Positions 55,058-61,920 of a stretch of 64,000 nt of DNA are shown piece after piece. Made by a program: the position numbers and the translations under genes. The stretch lies in the NCBI RefSeq assembly GCF_000403645.1, contig NC_021313.1:1217014-1281013 (forward strand), written 5' to 3'. The notes below the pieces were generated by a model. That model made no database searches. It was not told where the DNA came from and was given only the letters and a program-made list of their open reading frames with translations. Numbering within the stretch: the stretch's first letter is position 1; each line of letters starts with the position of its first letter. Source of the DNA: Salinarchaeum sp. Harcht-Bsk1 (GTDB lineage Archaea > Halobacteriota > Halobacteria > Halobacteriales > Salinarchaeaceae).

Positions 55058-55203
55058 AAGCGGTTTGTTGCCCTGCGAACGGCCGTCTCGATTCCTCGAC
55101 CAACCCTACCACCACGCCGACGATTCACACGCGAAACCACACCACAGCCCGTCGAGTCGACCTTCAACAGGTACTTACACCGCGCGGGACCTCTTTTCCC
55201 ACA

Positions 55204-55266
55204 ATGAGCGAGCAGGAGGCCGAACAGAGCGATCGACAAAAGTACGAGTTAATTCCTCCACAGTAA
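55204..55266 (+). pseudogene. prf1: Orphaned 5' end of prf1 (aRF1), cut by element insertion
   Basis: ATG 55204 opens a frame whose first codons, MSEQEAEQSDRQKYE, are the expected N-terminus of haloarchaeal aRF1. The frame is interrupted after the 11-bp core AAGTACGAGTT (55240-55250), continues with four element codons and stops at 55266. A TATA-like GTACTTACACC near 55168-55178 is the probable original promoter. The remainder of the gene resumes at 60341 in the same codon register. If still transcribed, it makes only a 20-residue peptide. Confidence 0.88.
55240..55250 (+). other. Attachment-site core, left (attL)
   Basis: AAGTACGAGTT, lying in the orphan 5' fragment of prf1. It is preceded by GATCGACAA, encoding the same DRQ residues as the right junction with different codons. 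The exact identity with the right copy stops at these 11 bp. Confidence 0.8.
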
Positions 55267-55362
55267 TATTTTGTATTTCGAGTTGGCAAAATTTGCTTGA
55301 GAGTGGCGAGTGCTGGCAGCACGGCTCAAAACGCGGAAATATCTGCCGATAGTTCCGCAAAA

Positions 55363-55599
55363 TCAGAAATCCGCGTCGGAGAGCGCTGCAACCCCCGTCG
55401 GAATCGAAACTGAGACCATCAGCAACAGCATGGCTACGATGTACGGTTGAATCTCTGAGACACTCCCTCCGCTCAGTGCGACGGGGTACCCCTGCATGAA
55501 GATCGCGAGCAGGGATAGGGCTGCACCGATGTAACTCACTACTCCGATCAGAGCAAGGATGCTGCCGTAGTTTCCCGAGCCGGCTCTCGATCGTCTCAT
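55363..55599 (-). CDS. Small membrane protein of the integrated element
   Basis: 78-aa protein starting MRRSRAGSGNYG at 55599. It has two hydrophobic helices (ILALIGVVSYIGAALSLLAIF and PYIVAMLLLMVSVSIPTGVA). It is the leftmost element gene, ending about 110 bp inside the left junction. No family recognised. Confidence 0.6.
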   Translation of the reverse strand: MRRSRAGSGNYGSILALIGVVSYIGAALSLLAIFMQGYPVALSGGSVSEIQPYIVAMLLLMVSVSIPTGVAALSDADF

Positions 55600-55681
55600 G
55601 CTTCCTGTAGTGGCTGAAGCGTACAAATATGTTGCCCCGGTGGCGACGGTTAATCGAAGAAGGACTTGGTATTGAAGTACA

Positions 55682-55711
55682 TTTGTCCGAACTAAACTGT
55701 AGGTATGCAGC
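55682..55711. repeat. 30-bp direct repeat in the element, copy 1
   Basis: TTTGTCCGAACTAAACTGTA followed by GGTATGCAGC. 28 of 30 bases match 57065-57094, which lies in the 5' part of the Rep-like gene. In the Rep frame this copy would read AAYLQFSSDK, so it may be a remnant of a second Rep gene or a functional site. Confidence 0.8.
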
Positions 55712-55813
55712 TAGTCACGCCCTTGCCGCTCTATCGGATTACCCTTCTTCGAAAATGATTGCCACTGCTAACGGCGAAAATCTTTATCAATCTAGCGAAG
55801 TGTTCTCTGGATC

Positions 55814-56254
55814 ATGTCTGAGTTGATCATGAAAGCAAGAGGGGGTAAAGTGAGAATCTCAGGGAATACAAACGAACGCACTTTTTGCGGCAAGATCAAG
55901 ATATTCGATGATCGAATGGAAATCCAGCAAAGAGGAAATGTTTTCTCGAAGGGATGGATCACTATCCCATATTCGGAAATCAAGAGCATATCCCAATCGA
56001 CCCTTGGGAAGCTAACTGTTGTAACTGAATCTAACGATTATAAAGTCAGCGGGTTCTCTGGAAAAAATACTAGAAAGGATCCTGTAAAAGAAATTAAAAA
56101 ACAAATGGGTAGGGGCAGTGACTCGAAGTCTGCGAACCAAGAATTGGATTCTCCCCAAAGTGTTGCAGACGAGATCGAGAAACTTGCTGATCTGAATGAA
56201 AGAGGTGCACTAACTGACGAAGAATTCCAAGAGAAAAAAGAAGAGTTGCTTTGA
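55814..56254 (+). CDS. SHOCT-domain protein with N-terminal PH-like domain
   Basis: 146-aa basic protein of clearly lower GC than the host genes. Residues 1-80 are beta-rich with a FCGKIKIFDDRMEIQQRGN strand pair, like small bacterial/archaeal PH-type domains. Residues about 116-146 (IEKLADLNERGALTDEEFQE) are a SHOCT motif, a short helical C-terminal oligomerisation module. TATA-like TCTTTATCAA near 55780-55790 gives a leaderless start at ATG 55814. Role in the element is unknown. Confidence 0.75.
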   Translation: MSELIMKARGGKVRISGNTNERTFCGKIKIFDDRMEIQQRGNVFSKGWITIPYSEIKSISQSTLGKLTVVTESNDYKVSGFSGKNTRKDPVKEIKKQMGRGSDSKSANQELDSPQSVADEIEKLADLNERGALTDEEFQEKKEELL

Positions 56255-56287
56255 TTGGCTGTTTGGGTTGGCTACTAGTCTTGAAAC

Positions 56288-57151
56288 CTATCTTCTGTCC
56301 ATTCTCTCTCTTGAGGCGTACTCATCCAAGCGAGAGCCACCGTATCCGCCCAAGGGTTGCCACGCTCGCTTGTCCGTTGCCCAGAGGAGCGAGGCCCAGA
56401 GTCGAACGTGGCACGGCGCTTGCTGTAGATCGTTGTCCACCTGCATGGCTGGCAGATTGCTCGCAATCTCTCGCGGCAAGGCGGTGGTCCTTCCCCTCTG
56501 CGCTTCAGTCTCCGAGTCCGCTCCCTCTGGCAAGTGGGAGAGATCGTTACCGGTTACCCGATTCACCCTGATTGCTTTCTCCGGTGAATTGTCCGATTCC
56601 CGCGCAGTCGGGTGATTCCTGACGAATGAGTTTATAAAGGCCTGGAAGTCATCTTGCGCAACGGTGCCGTCAATCCAGAGAGCCACGTGGCGGTGCGTGT
56701 AGCCGGTCTGACGGGGCGAGTGGAGGGAGACGCCCACGTAGTCATCTGACGGGATGCATCGCCTTAGCGCCTTGCTCACTGCCCCTGATTGGAAACCATC
56801 GTAGTGGTCGAGAGGGTCGTACCAGAGGCCAGTATCTGCCTTGGCTCGTGCATTCAGCGAGAGCCATACGGTGTGGAGATCGTCATACTCTCGGATGCAG
56901 TAACGCTCGCAGTCAGCTACCTTGGCGAATCGGTATCGGGCCTTCGAGTGAGTGAATCGAGCAGTGTACTGGCCCTTGTTCTGGTGAGGCCCTTCCTGCT
57001 GGAGCCAATCGCAGAAGTTGGCGCTCTGTTGCGCCCACGTTTGTCCAGATAATTTGCAAAGGTGTTTGTCCGAACTAAGCTGCAGGTATGCAGCAGATTG
57101 GTTCGGTTCAGTTGCTGTACTGTCAGTATTGTATATCTCGCTTTCTTGCAT
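56288..57151 (-). CDS. Rep-like HUH endonuclease protein, possibly degenerate
   Basis: 287-aa protein. GYTHRHVALWIDGTVAQDDF contains an H-R-H (H153, H155) HUH metal-binding motif with the context found in replication initiators of haloarchaeal plasmids and pleolipovirus-like elements. The RYRFAKVADCERYC and LWATDKRAWQPLGGYGG segments also look Rep-like. I do not see an obvious catalytic Tyr motif after the HUH; the expected Y-I-A-S-N-L-P-like segment reads REIASNLP. It may therefore be inactive or truncated. Start ATG 57151 with TATA-like CACTTAAATC near 57202-57211. Confidence 0.6.
   Translation of the reverse strand: MQESEIYNTDSTATEPNQSAAYLQLSSDKHLCKLSGQTWAQQSANFCDWLQQEGPHQNKGQYTARFTHSKARYRFAKVADCERYCIREYDDLHTVWLSLNARAKADTGLWYDPLDHYDGFQSGAVSKALRRCIPSDDYVGVSLHSPRQTGYTHRHVALWIDGTVAQDDFQAFINSFVRNHPTARESDNSPEKAIRVNRVTGNDLSHLPEGADSETEAQRGRTTALPREIASNLPAMQVDNDLQQAPCHVRLWASLLWATDKRAWQPLGGYGGSRLDEYASRERMDRR
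57065..57094. repeat. 30-bp direct repeat in the element, copy 2
   Basis: TTTGTCCGAACTAAGCTGCA followed by GGTATGCAGC. It matches 55682-55711 at 28 of 30 positions and lies within the Rep-like coding sequence (AAYLQLSSDK). Confidence 0.8.
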
Positions 57152-57626
57152 CGCATATCAAGGAGAAGACGGATGCAAGCAAGGGCAGAGCTATCGGAAG
57201 ATTTAAGTGTTTCCAGCCCGTACTAAAGAGTGAGAGGCTTTGGTAAGGTCCTTCTCCCTTGCTTTCATGCTCTTAGATCGCATAGACGCTAGTCCGTAAT
57301 ATCAATCTCCTTACTACTAATTGTAGCTCCAGCTACTTAAAAGTTCTGAAAGTTCACTCTATTCGATGTAACAGCTTGTATAGATATTCTCTTCAATTGT
57401 ACTACATGTCAACTTTGTTTTTAAATATAACGATTCTGCATGCCCATTTAAATGCTGCCCGGTCGGTCGCAAAGATTGGGCGTGAAATTGTGCAGGCATA
57501 TGGCGATTTTCGTTATCGGTTGAAAGTGTCCTACCAAGAAAATTTTTGTGGGTGCGCACTGTTCGAGTCATATTGCAAATGTTATATCAATTCTTTTAAG
57601 TTGTCCGGCGCATATACTATATAAAT
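57152..57626. other. AT-rich noncoding region of the element
   Basis: 475 bp, the lowest-GC stretch in the window, especially 57290-57625 with runs such as TTTTTAAATATAACG. It holds the Rep promoter at its left and, at its right end, a strong TATA box TATACTATATAAAT (57613-57626). Open frames are short and have no supporting features. The base composition beside a rep gene suggests a replication origin. Confidence 0.5.
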
Positions 57627-57846
57627 GGAGGTAGCAGGGTTTTCGGACCCTCCGATCTTTGCCCCTGCTGCCTCCGATAAACCTACTGTCCAACGTTTCC
57701 CCTGACGGGGTACGTCTTTGCTCGTAGTGTGTCCGCAGGCTCACTGCTAGCGTGCTCATGGATCGCGGTAAGTTGTAGGGAGCGTGGTGCAACTCCCTTC
57801 GAACGACGGCACCTTGCGGGCTTTGCGAGGAAGCCCTGATTTCCTC
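57627..57846 (+). other. Hairpin-rich region before the small RHH gene cluster
   Basis: Hairpins: GGAGGTAGCAGGG (57627-57639) with CCCTGCTGCCTCC (57663-57675), enclosing CGGA-CCC-TCCG; CCCC-TGAC-GGGG (57699-57710); GGGAG...CTCCC (57776-57797); and two mutually exclusive stems near the end, GGGCTT (57818-57823) with AAGCCC (57831-57836), or GAGGAA (57827-57832) with TTCCTC (57841-57846). The first hairpin spans the predicted transcription start and could be an operator or replication origin. The last two sit just before the ATG at 57859. Confidence 0.55.
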
Positions 57847-57858
57847 GTTAGCTAAACT

Positions 57859-58017
57859 ATGTCTACTACTGATAACTATACAATGCTGCGACTGACTGAG
57901 GAAGAGCTTGATACTCTTGCCGAAGCGTCTAACGAGCGATTCGGTGAGGGAAGACAGGTGCCACGAGGCGTGTTCGTGCGTCTCCTGGCCGAAGAATATC
58001 TCGATGGTGACGGCTAA
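57859..58017 (+). CDS. 52-aa ribbon-helix-helix-like protein of the element
   Basis: Starts MSTTDNYTMLRLTEEELD. One N-terminal strand (YTMLRLT) and two helices (EEELDTLAEASNERF and PRGVFVRLLAEEYL) give the MetJ/Arc fold pattern. Its TAA overlaps the next ATG (TAATG at 58015-58019), so the three small genes form a coupled operon. Likely a DNA-binding copy-control or repressor protein. Confidence 0.65.
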   Translation: MSTTDNYTMLRLTEEELDTLAEASNERFGEGRQVPRGVFVRLLAEEYLDGDG

Positions 58018-58424
58018 TGTCTGCTACTTTCGAGAATCCCAGAGCTACCAATACTTATACAGCTGTTGTGAATCTGCCTGCTCGCGAGACTGCAATCTTG
58101 CGCGAGGCTTACGAAAGCGTCGGGGAACCGGAACCGCAAGAGGGCGTTACGCTCTCGCACAATGCTGCCGTGGTGGATTGGCTTCGGTCCGTGCTGCGTG
58201 GTGAGGTTTCACCTGACGACGTGCAGGCCAGCGAGCCGGAAGCGATCGATAGTGATGCGTACTGGCCAGTGGAGATGACGGTTACCCGCGATGAATTCGC
58301 AGCACTACGCAAGGCCAACATCTCCACTCAATCGCCAGCAAAGTCCTTCCGCCGCAATGGTGAGACCGCGCAGCGAATCAGACTCTTGCTCCGTAACTGG
58401 TGCAATGGAGTGGTCGGTGAATGA
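58017..58424 (+). CDS. 135-aa protein with two RHH-like units, element operon
   Basis: Contains two similar strand-helix-helix segments: TAVVNLPARETAILREAYES with AAVVDWLRSVLRG, and PVEMTVTRDEFAALRKANIS with AQRIRLLLRNWCNG. This suggests a fused tandem RHH-type DNA-binding protein. Start overlaps the previous stop; the end overlaps the next start by 4 bp. No exact family recognised. Confidence 0.6.
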   Translation: MSATFENPRATNTYTAVVNLPARETAILREAYESVGEPEPQEGVTLSHNAAVVDWLRSVLRGEVSPDDVQASEPEAIDSDAYWPVEMTVTRDEFAALRKANISTQSPAKSFRRNGETAQRIRLLLRNWCNGVVGE

Positions 58425-58633
58425 ACGACGTCGAGCATCTATCGGAGAACACCGTTCAACTCGCCAAGCACGTGGCCCGTCGTCACCCAGAGCTGTCGGA
58501 GGGTGCATCCCTGGAGGAGATCATTCGAACGCTTGCGGAAGAGCACCTTTCCAGCGAGTCCGTCGATTCACTGGAGACGGAGGAAGCGATTGCGCAGAAG
58601 CAAGAGGAACTGATGGAAATTCGCCGGGGATGA
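58421..58633 (+). CDS. 70-aa helical protein, element operon
   Basis: Starts MNDVEHLSENTVQLAKHVAR. Predicted all-helical with a short RHH-like ASLEEIIRTLAEEHL helix and a charged C-terminal helix (EEAIAQKQEELMEIRRG). It overlaps the preceding gene by 4 bp (ATGA). Convergent with the integrase gene, 117 bp away. Function unknown. Confidence 0.6.
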   Translation: MNDVEHLSENTVQLAKHVARRHPELSEGASLEEIIRTLAEEHLSSESVDSLETEEAIAQKQEELMEIRRG

Positions 58634-58750
58634 CTCGAATAATATCACATTCCCTATATATCTGAAACACCCCTTGTATGGGTCTTAGGGTGCCGATATC
58701 AGCCGATTCAGCCCGTCTAATGGGCATTCGGACCCCATGCAGGCAAAGAG

Positions 58751-59743
58751 TCAGTTGGAAGGCCCACGTAGCTGGTACGCCTCCCTAACCTGCTCCTCGT
58801 CATCGTGGAGATAGGTGGACGTAGTGATCTCGGTTGAGGCGTGCCCGAGTGCTTGGGAGAGAGTGTACACGTCCCACCCGTTATCGAGAGCCGCCATAGC
58901 GAACGAGTGGCGCAGAACGTGAGGAGTAACAGAGTGTCGTTCGACACCATCTGTGGTCGTGCCGTATACCTCTTGAATCCCGGCTTGCTCAGCCACTTCT
59001 CTGACCATCTCGGTTACAGCGGCCCGAGTGATACATTCGGAGTGAGACGTCGGGAAAAGATACTCACTCTCTTCGGCGTAGAAGACCGCTGGCCGTCTAT
59101 CGGTCAACCAGATGTGCATGGGAAGTGCAAGAGAGGGCTGATAGAACACAGTACGGTTCTTCCGACCCTTCCCCCTGACTGCGATAGAACGGGATTCCTC
59201 GTCAAGATCAGAAAGACGGATATCAGTTAGCTCAGAAACTCTAAGGCCAGTTTGGAACAAAAGGCGAATTATCAGTCCATCTCGGAGCTTGTCCGTCTCT
59301 TCGACCATCTGATCTACCTCGTCGGGCTTCAAGTAATGCAGGTCTTGCTTCAACTCCCGGCTCTTGATGGTAGATGTATCGTTAGGGGTGTAGTCGGCGC
59401 GGTCGGCAGGGGTATCCCGAGGCCACGGCTCACCGTCGATTCTCCCCGATGTTATGAGCTTGTTTAGTTCATCGAAGGCAGCGACCAACGCTGCATCGGC
59501 CTTCCCCACACTGGAGGCGTTGCTGTACTTCTCATCCTGCTCTCCAAGCCAATCCTCTACGTCGATCACGTCAGCCTCCTCAAAGGGCTTCTGCTCACGC
59601 AATACGTTTCCCTCGTCATCTTTCTCTCCCTCTGTAAGCCACGTTCGGAACTCGCGGATCTTGGGAACATACTGGTTAGCAGTCGCCTCAGTCTTGCTAT
59701 TTTTTACCCTCTTGATAACACGATTAAATTCGGCGTCGTTCAT
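58751..59743 (-). CDS. Tyrosine recombinase/integrase of the element
   Basis: 330-aa site-specific recombinase. The N-terminal SAM-like core-binding domain covers about residues 1-110. The catalytic domain has Arg168 (TGLRVSEL), a Lys in the GKGRKNR beta-hairpin (about 192-195), H275-x-x-R278 (PHVLRHSF), His301 (LGHAS) and nucleophile Tyr311 (TSTYLH), all intact. It presumably inserts the element at the AAGTACGAGTT core in prf1. The start overlaps the upstream RHH-like gene by 4 bp, so the two are coupled. An integrase with small accessory proteins is known from the haloarchaeal virus SNJ2; relatedness is not tested here. Confidence 0.92.
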   Translation of the reverse strand: MNDAEFNRVIKRVKNSKTEATANQYVPKIREFRTWLTEGEKDDEGNVLREQKPFEEADVIDVEDWLGEQDEKYSNASSVGKADAALVAAFDELNKLITSGRIDGEPWPRDTPADRADYTPNDTSTIKSRELKQDLHYLKPDEVDQMVEETDKLRDGLIIRLLFQTGLRVSELTDIRLSDLDEESRSIAVRGKGRKNRTVFYQPSLALPMHIWLTDRRPAVFYAEESEYLFPTSHSECITRAAVTEMVREVAEQAGIQEVYGTTTDGVERHSVTPHVLRHSFAMAALDNGWDVYTLSQALGHASTEITTSTYLHDDEEQVREAYQLRGPSN

Positions 59744-60282
59744 TGCCCAGCCCCTCGCTTCCAGTAGTAACGCCCGTCGTGATTCACGTCGCTACGCTGA
59801 ACTTCTGCCGTGGCCTCCACCATGCCATCAATGGTCCCCTCAACTTCGGGGTAGTCGGCACCAAGCAGTTGGGCGATTTCCCGTGCAGTGATAGGGTCAG
59901 CCTCCTCCACGTTCTCAGGGCCAGGTATCTCGTCATCGATCACGCAATCAGGATCTTCTGGCAGAACTGCGTAGATCGCCTTCTGGAGATCGTAGCTGGC
60001 CTCTGCCTTCTCTACTTCTTCGAGGGCAGACATGCGCTCCTCCAGATCACTGACAGCCGTCTGAATTCCCTGCACGGCGGTGAGGATTTCCCCCGAGGAA
60101 GTGTCTTCCGTGGGGTCGGCGACAGGTTGTGCGCTGGGCCGGTCGTTGTCGATCTCCCGTTGCACTGCGAGCCGGATGAGGTGGCTGATGGAATCCACTT
60201 CCGGGTTCTCCTGCACGTACTCGTCCCACTTCTCGGCCCGTGAATCGGGGACCTTTACCGTCTTGGTCGTTGTTTCTGGCAT
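59740..60282 (-). CDS. RHH-like DNA-binding protein coupled to the integrase
   Basis: 180-aa protein starting MPETTTKTVKVPDSRAEKWD at 60282. Residues 1-45 resemble a ribbon-helix-helix domain (TKTVKVPDSRAEKWDEYVQE, then SISHLIRLAVQREI). A coiled coil follows (ILTAVQGIQTAVSDLEERMS). The C-terminal part looks winged-helix-like (PITAREIAQLLGADYPEVEG, YYWKRGAG end). It is co-transcribed with the integrase and divergent from the rebuilt prf1 with only 10 bp between start codons. It may act as an excision or integration cofactor and as regulator of its own promoter. Confidence 0.75.
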   Translation of the reverse strand: MPETTTKTVKVPDSRAEKWDEYVQENPEVDSISHLIRLAVQREIDNDRPSAQPVADPTEDTSSGEILTAVQGIQTAVSDLEERMSALEEVEKAEASYDLQKAIYAVLPEDPDCVIDDEIPGPENVEEADPITAREIAQLLGADYPEVEGTIDGMVEATAEVQRSDVNHDGRYYWKRGAGQ

Positions 60283-60292
60283 AAGAGCCACC

Positions 60293-61561
60293 ATGGGGTC
60301 CACCGAGAAAAGTAATACGGAAGATTACGGAGACAGGCAGAAGTACGAGTTCAAGAAGGTCATCGAGGAGCTCGAGGAGTACGAGGGCTCCGGGACCCAG
60401 CTCGTCTCGATCTACATCCCGGGCGGCACCCGCATCAGCGAGGTGCAGGCCCACGTCACCCAGGAGCACAGCGAGGCCTCCAACATCAAGTCCAAGCAGA
60501 CGCGGACGAACGTCCAGGACGCGCTGTCCTCGATCAAGTCGCGGCTGCAGTACTACGAGGAGGCGCCGGAGAACGGGATGGTCCTCTTCTCGGGGGCCAT
60601 CGACGCCGGCGGTGGCCAGACCGACATGGTCACGAAGGTGCTCGAGAGCCCGCCGGATCCCATCGAGTCCTTCCGCTATCACTGCGACTCGAACTTCCTC
60701 ACCGGACCCCTCGAGTACATGCTCGCGGACAAGGGCCTCTACGGCCTGATCGTCCTCGACCGCCGCGAGGCAAACGTCGGCTGGCTCAAGGGTAAGCGGG
60801 TCGAGCCCGTCAAGAGCGCCTCGTCGTTGGTCCCGGGCAAGCAGCGCAAAGGTGGCCAGTCCGCCCAGCGATTCGCCCGGCTGCGCCTCGAGGCCATCGA
60901 CAACTTCTATCAGGAGGTCGCTGGGATGGCCAACGAACTGTTCGTCCCCGACCGCCACGAGATGGACGGCATCCTGGTGGGTGGCCCATCGCCCACGAAG
61001 GACGAGTTCCTCGACGGCGACTACCTCCACCACGAACTGCAGGACCTCGTCCTCGGCAAGTTCGACGTCTCCTACACCGACGAGTCCGGGCTCCACGACC
61101 TCGTCGACAACGCGTCTGAGGCCCTGGCCGACGCGGAGATCATGCAAGACAAGGAGCACATGGAGACCTTCTTCAAGCAGCTCCACGAGGGCGAGGAGGC
61201 CACCTACGGGTTCGACGCGACACGCCAGAACCTGATGATGGGCTCCGTCGAGACGCTTCTGCTCTCGGAGGATCTCCGCCAGGACGTCGTCGTCGCGGAC
61301 TGCGACGCCTGCGGCAACACGACCTACGAACTCGTCGATCGCCGCCACGCGACGCCGGGGTCGGTCGACTGCGAGGACTGCGGCGAGACGGTCGAGGTGA
61401 GCGAGGAGGACCGCGAGGACGTCATCGAACACCTGATGGCCATCGCCGAGCAGCGCGGCACGGAGACGGCCTTCATCTCCACGGACTTCGAGAAGGGCGA
61501 ACAGCTGATGGACGCCTTCGGCGGCATCGCCGGGCTGTTGCGGTATTCGACGGGCGTCTGA
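60293..61561 (+). CDS. prf1: Peptide chain release factor aRF1, N-terminus supplied by the integrated element
   Basis: 422-aa archaeal class I release factor that reads all three stop codons and triggers peptide release. Motifs: SNIKSKQTR (NIKS) and YHCDSNF (YxCxxxF) for stop-codon recognition, and KGGQSAQRFARLR with the catalytic GGQ. The C-terminal domain has a zinc-ribbon-like CDACGN...CEDCGE. From the core AAGTACGAGTT (60341) on, the gene is the host sequence. The first 16 residues, MGSTEKSNTEDYGDRQ, come from the element and rebuild the DRQKYEF junction with synonymous codons. Its promoter must lie inside the divergent RHH-like gene; ACCTTTACC near 60251-60259 is the best TATA candidate. 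Confidence 0.94.
   Translation: MGSTEKSNTEDYGDRQKYEFKKVIEELEEYEGSGTQLVSIYIPGGTRISEVQAHVTQEHSEASNIKSKQTRTNVQDALSSIKSRLQYYEEAPENGMVLFSGAIDAGGGQTDMVTKVLESPPDPIESFRYHCDSNFLTGPLEYMLADKGLYGLIVLDRREANVGWLKGKRVEPVKSASSLVPGKQRKGGQSAQRFARLRLEAIDNFYQEVAGMANELFVPDRHEMDGILVGGPSPTKDEFLDGDYLHHELQDLVLGKFDVSYTDESGLHDLVDNASEALADAEIMQDKEHMETFFKQLHEGEEATYGFDATRQNLMMGSVETLLLSEDLRQDVVVADCDACGNTTYELVDRRHATPGSVDCEDCGETVEVSEEDREDVIEHLMAIAEQRGTETAFISTDFEKGEQLMDAFGGIAGLLRYSTGV
60341..60351 (+). other. Attachment-site core, right (attR)
   Basis: AAGTACGAGTT followed by CAAGAAGGT of the intact prf1 body. It is preceded by GACAGGCAG, which encodes DRQ as in the left fragment (GATCGACAA) but with different codons. Confidence 0.8.
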
Positions 61562-61649
61562 TCGGGGGACGTAGCGGTTGGTTTTTCGGATCCTCGCTGG
61601 ATCGATCGGCGAGTACTGCAGACAGGAACAGCGAAACAGCAAACCACCA

Positions 61650-61837
61650 GGAAGCCCCCTCCCGCTCGCGGCGTCTATCTCGCTGTCGTCCGAGAGATCT
61701 TCGATCTCTCGTGATCACGAAAGGTGCGCAGCGCCTTTCGAACGACGCGCTTCGCTCAGTCGCTTTCGCTCCTTCCCTGCAGTGCTTACATCGGTAGACG
61801 CCGCGACCGGTCGGCCCCTTCCAGTCCCACCCCGTGG
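61650..61837 (-). repeat. Dispersed structured element, copy D
   Basis: On the minus strand it starts CGGGGTGGGACTGGAAGGGG and ends GGAGGGGGCTTCC. GCGGCGTCTA near the 5' end pairs exactly with TAGACGCCGC near the 3' end. The core has TGTAAGCACTGCAGGGA and GGAGCGAAAGCGACTGAG. The inserted hairpins GAAAGGCGCTGCGCACCTTTC and GAGAGATCGAAGATCTCTC resemble those of copy B. Confidence 0.8.
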
Positions 61838-61920
61838 AAATTGTCGGGGAGTGCTGACACCGGCGGATTGCCGAAGGCCGTGGCGTGATCCGAGACGAAT
61901 CGCGAAGAGAAACCGGCCGC

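Larger units (their letters stand above)
55240..60351. mobile_element. 5.1-kb integrative element inserted in the 5' end of prf1
   Basis: Bounded by direct repeats AAGTACGAGTT at 55240-55250 and 60341-60351, both in the K-Y-E-F/L codons of aRF1. The repeat unit length is 5,101 bp. It contains, left to right: a small membrane protein (-), SHOCT protein (+), Rep-like HUH protein (-), AT-rich structured region, three small RHH-like genes (+), a tyrosine recombinase (-) and an RHH-like gene (-) at the right end. Parts are clearly lower in GC than the host. The integrase beside one end, the target-site duplication and the split host gene identify it as an integrated plasmid- or provirus-type element. 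No capsid, spike or packaging ATPase genes are seen. Confidence 0.88.

Noticed and set aside
55629..55826. 65-aa plus-strand frame between the small membrane protein and the SHOCT gene
   Set aside because: It covers the 30-bp direct repeat and the SHOCT promoter, and its translation shows no recognisable pattern.
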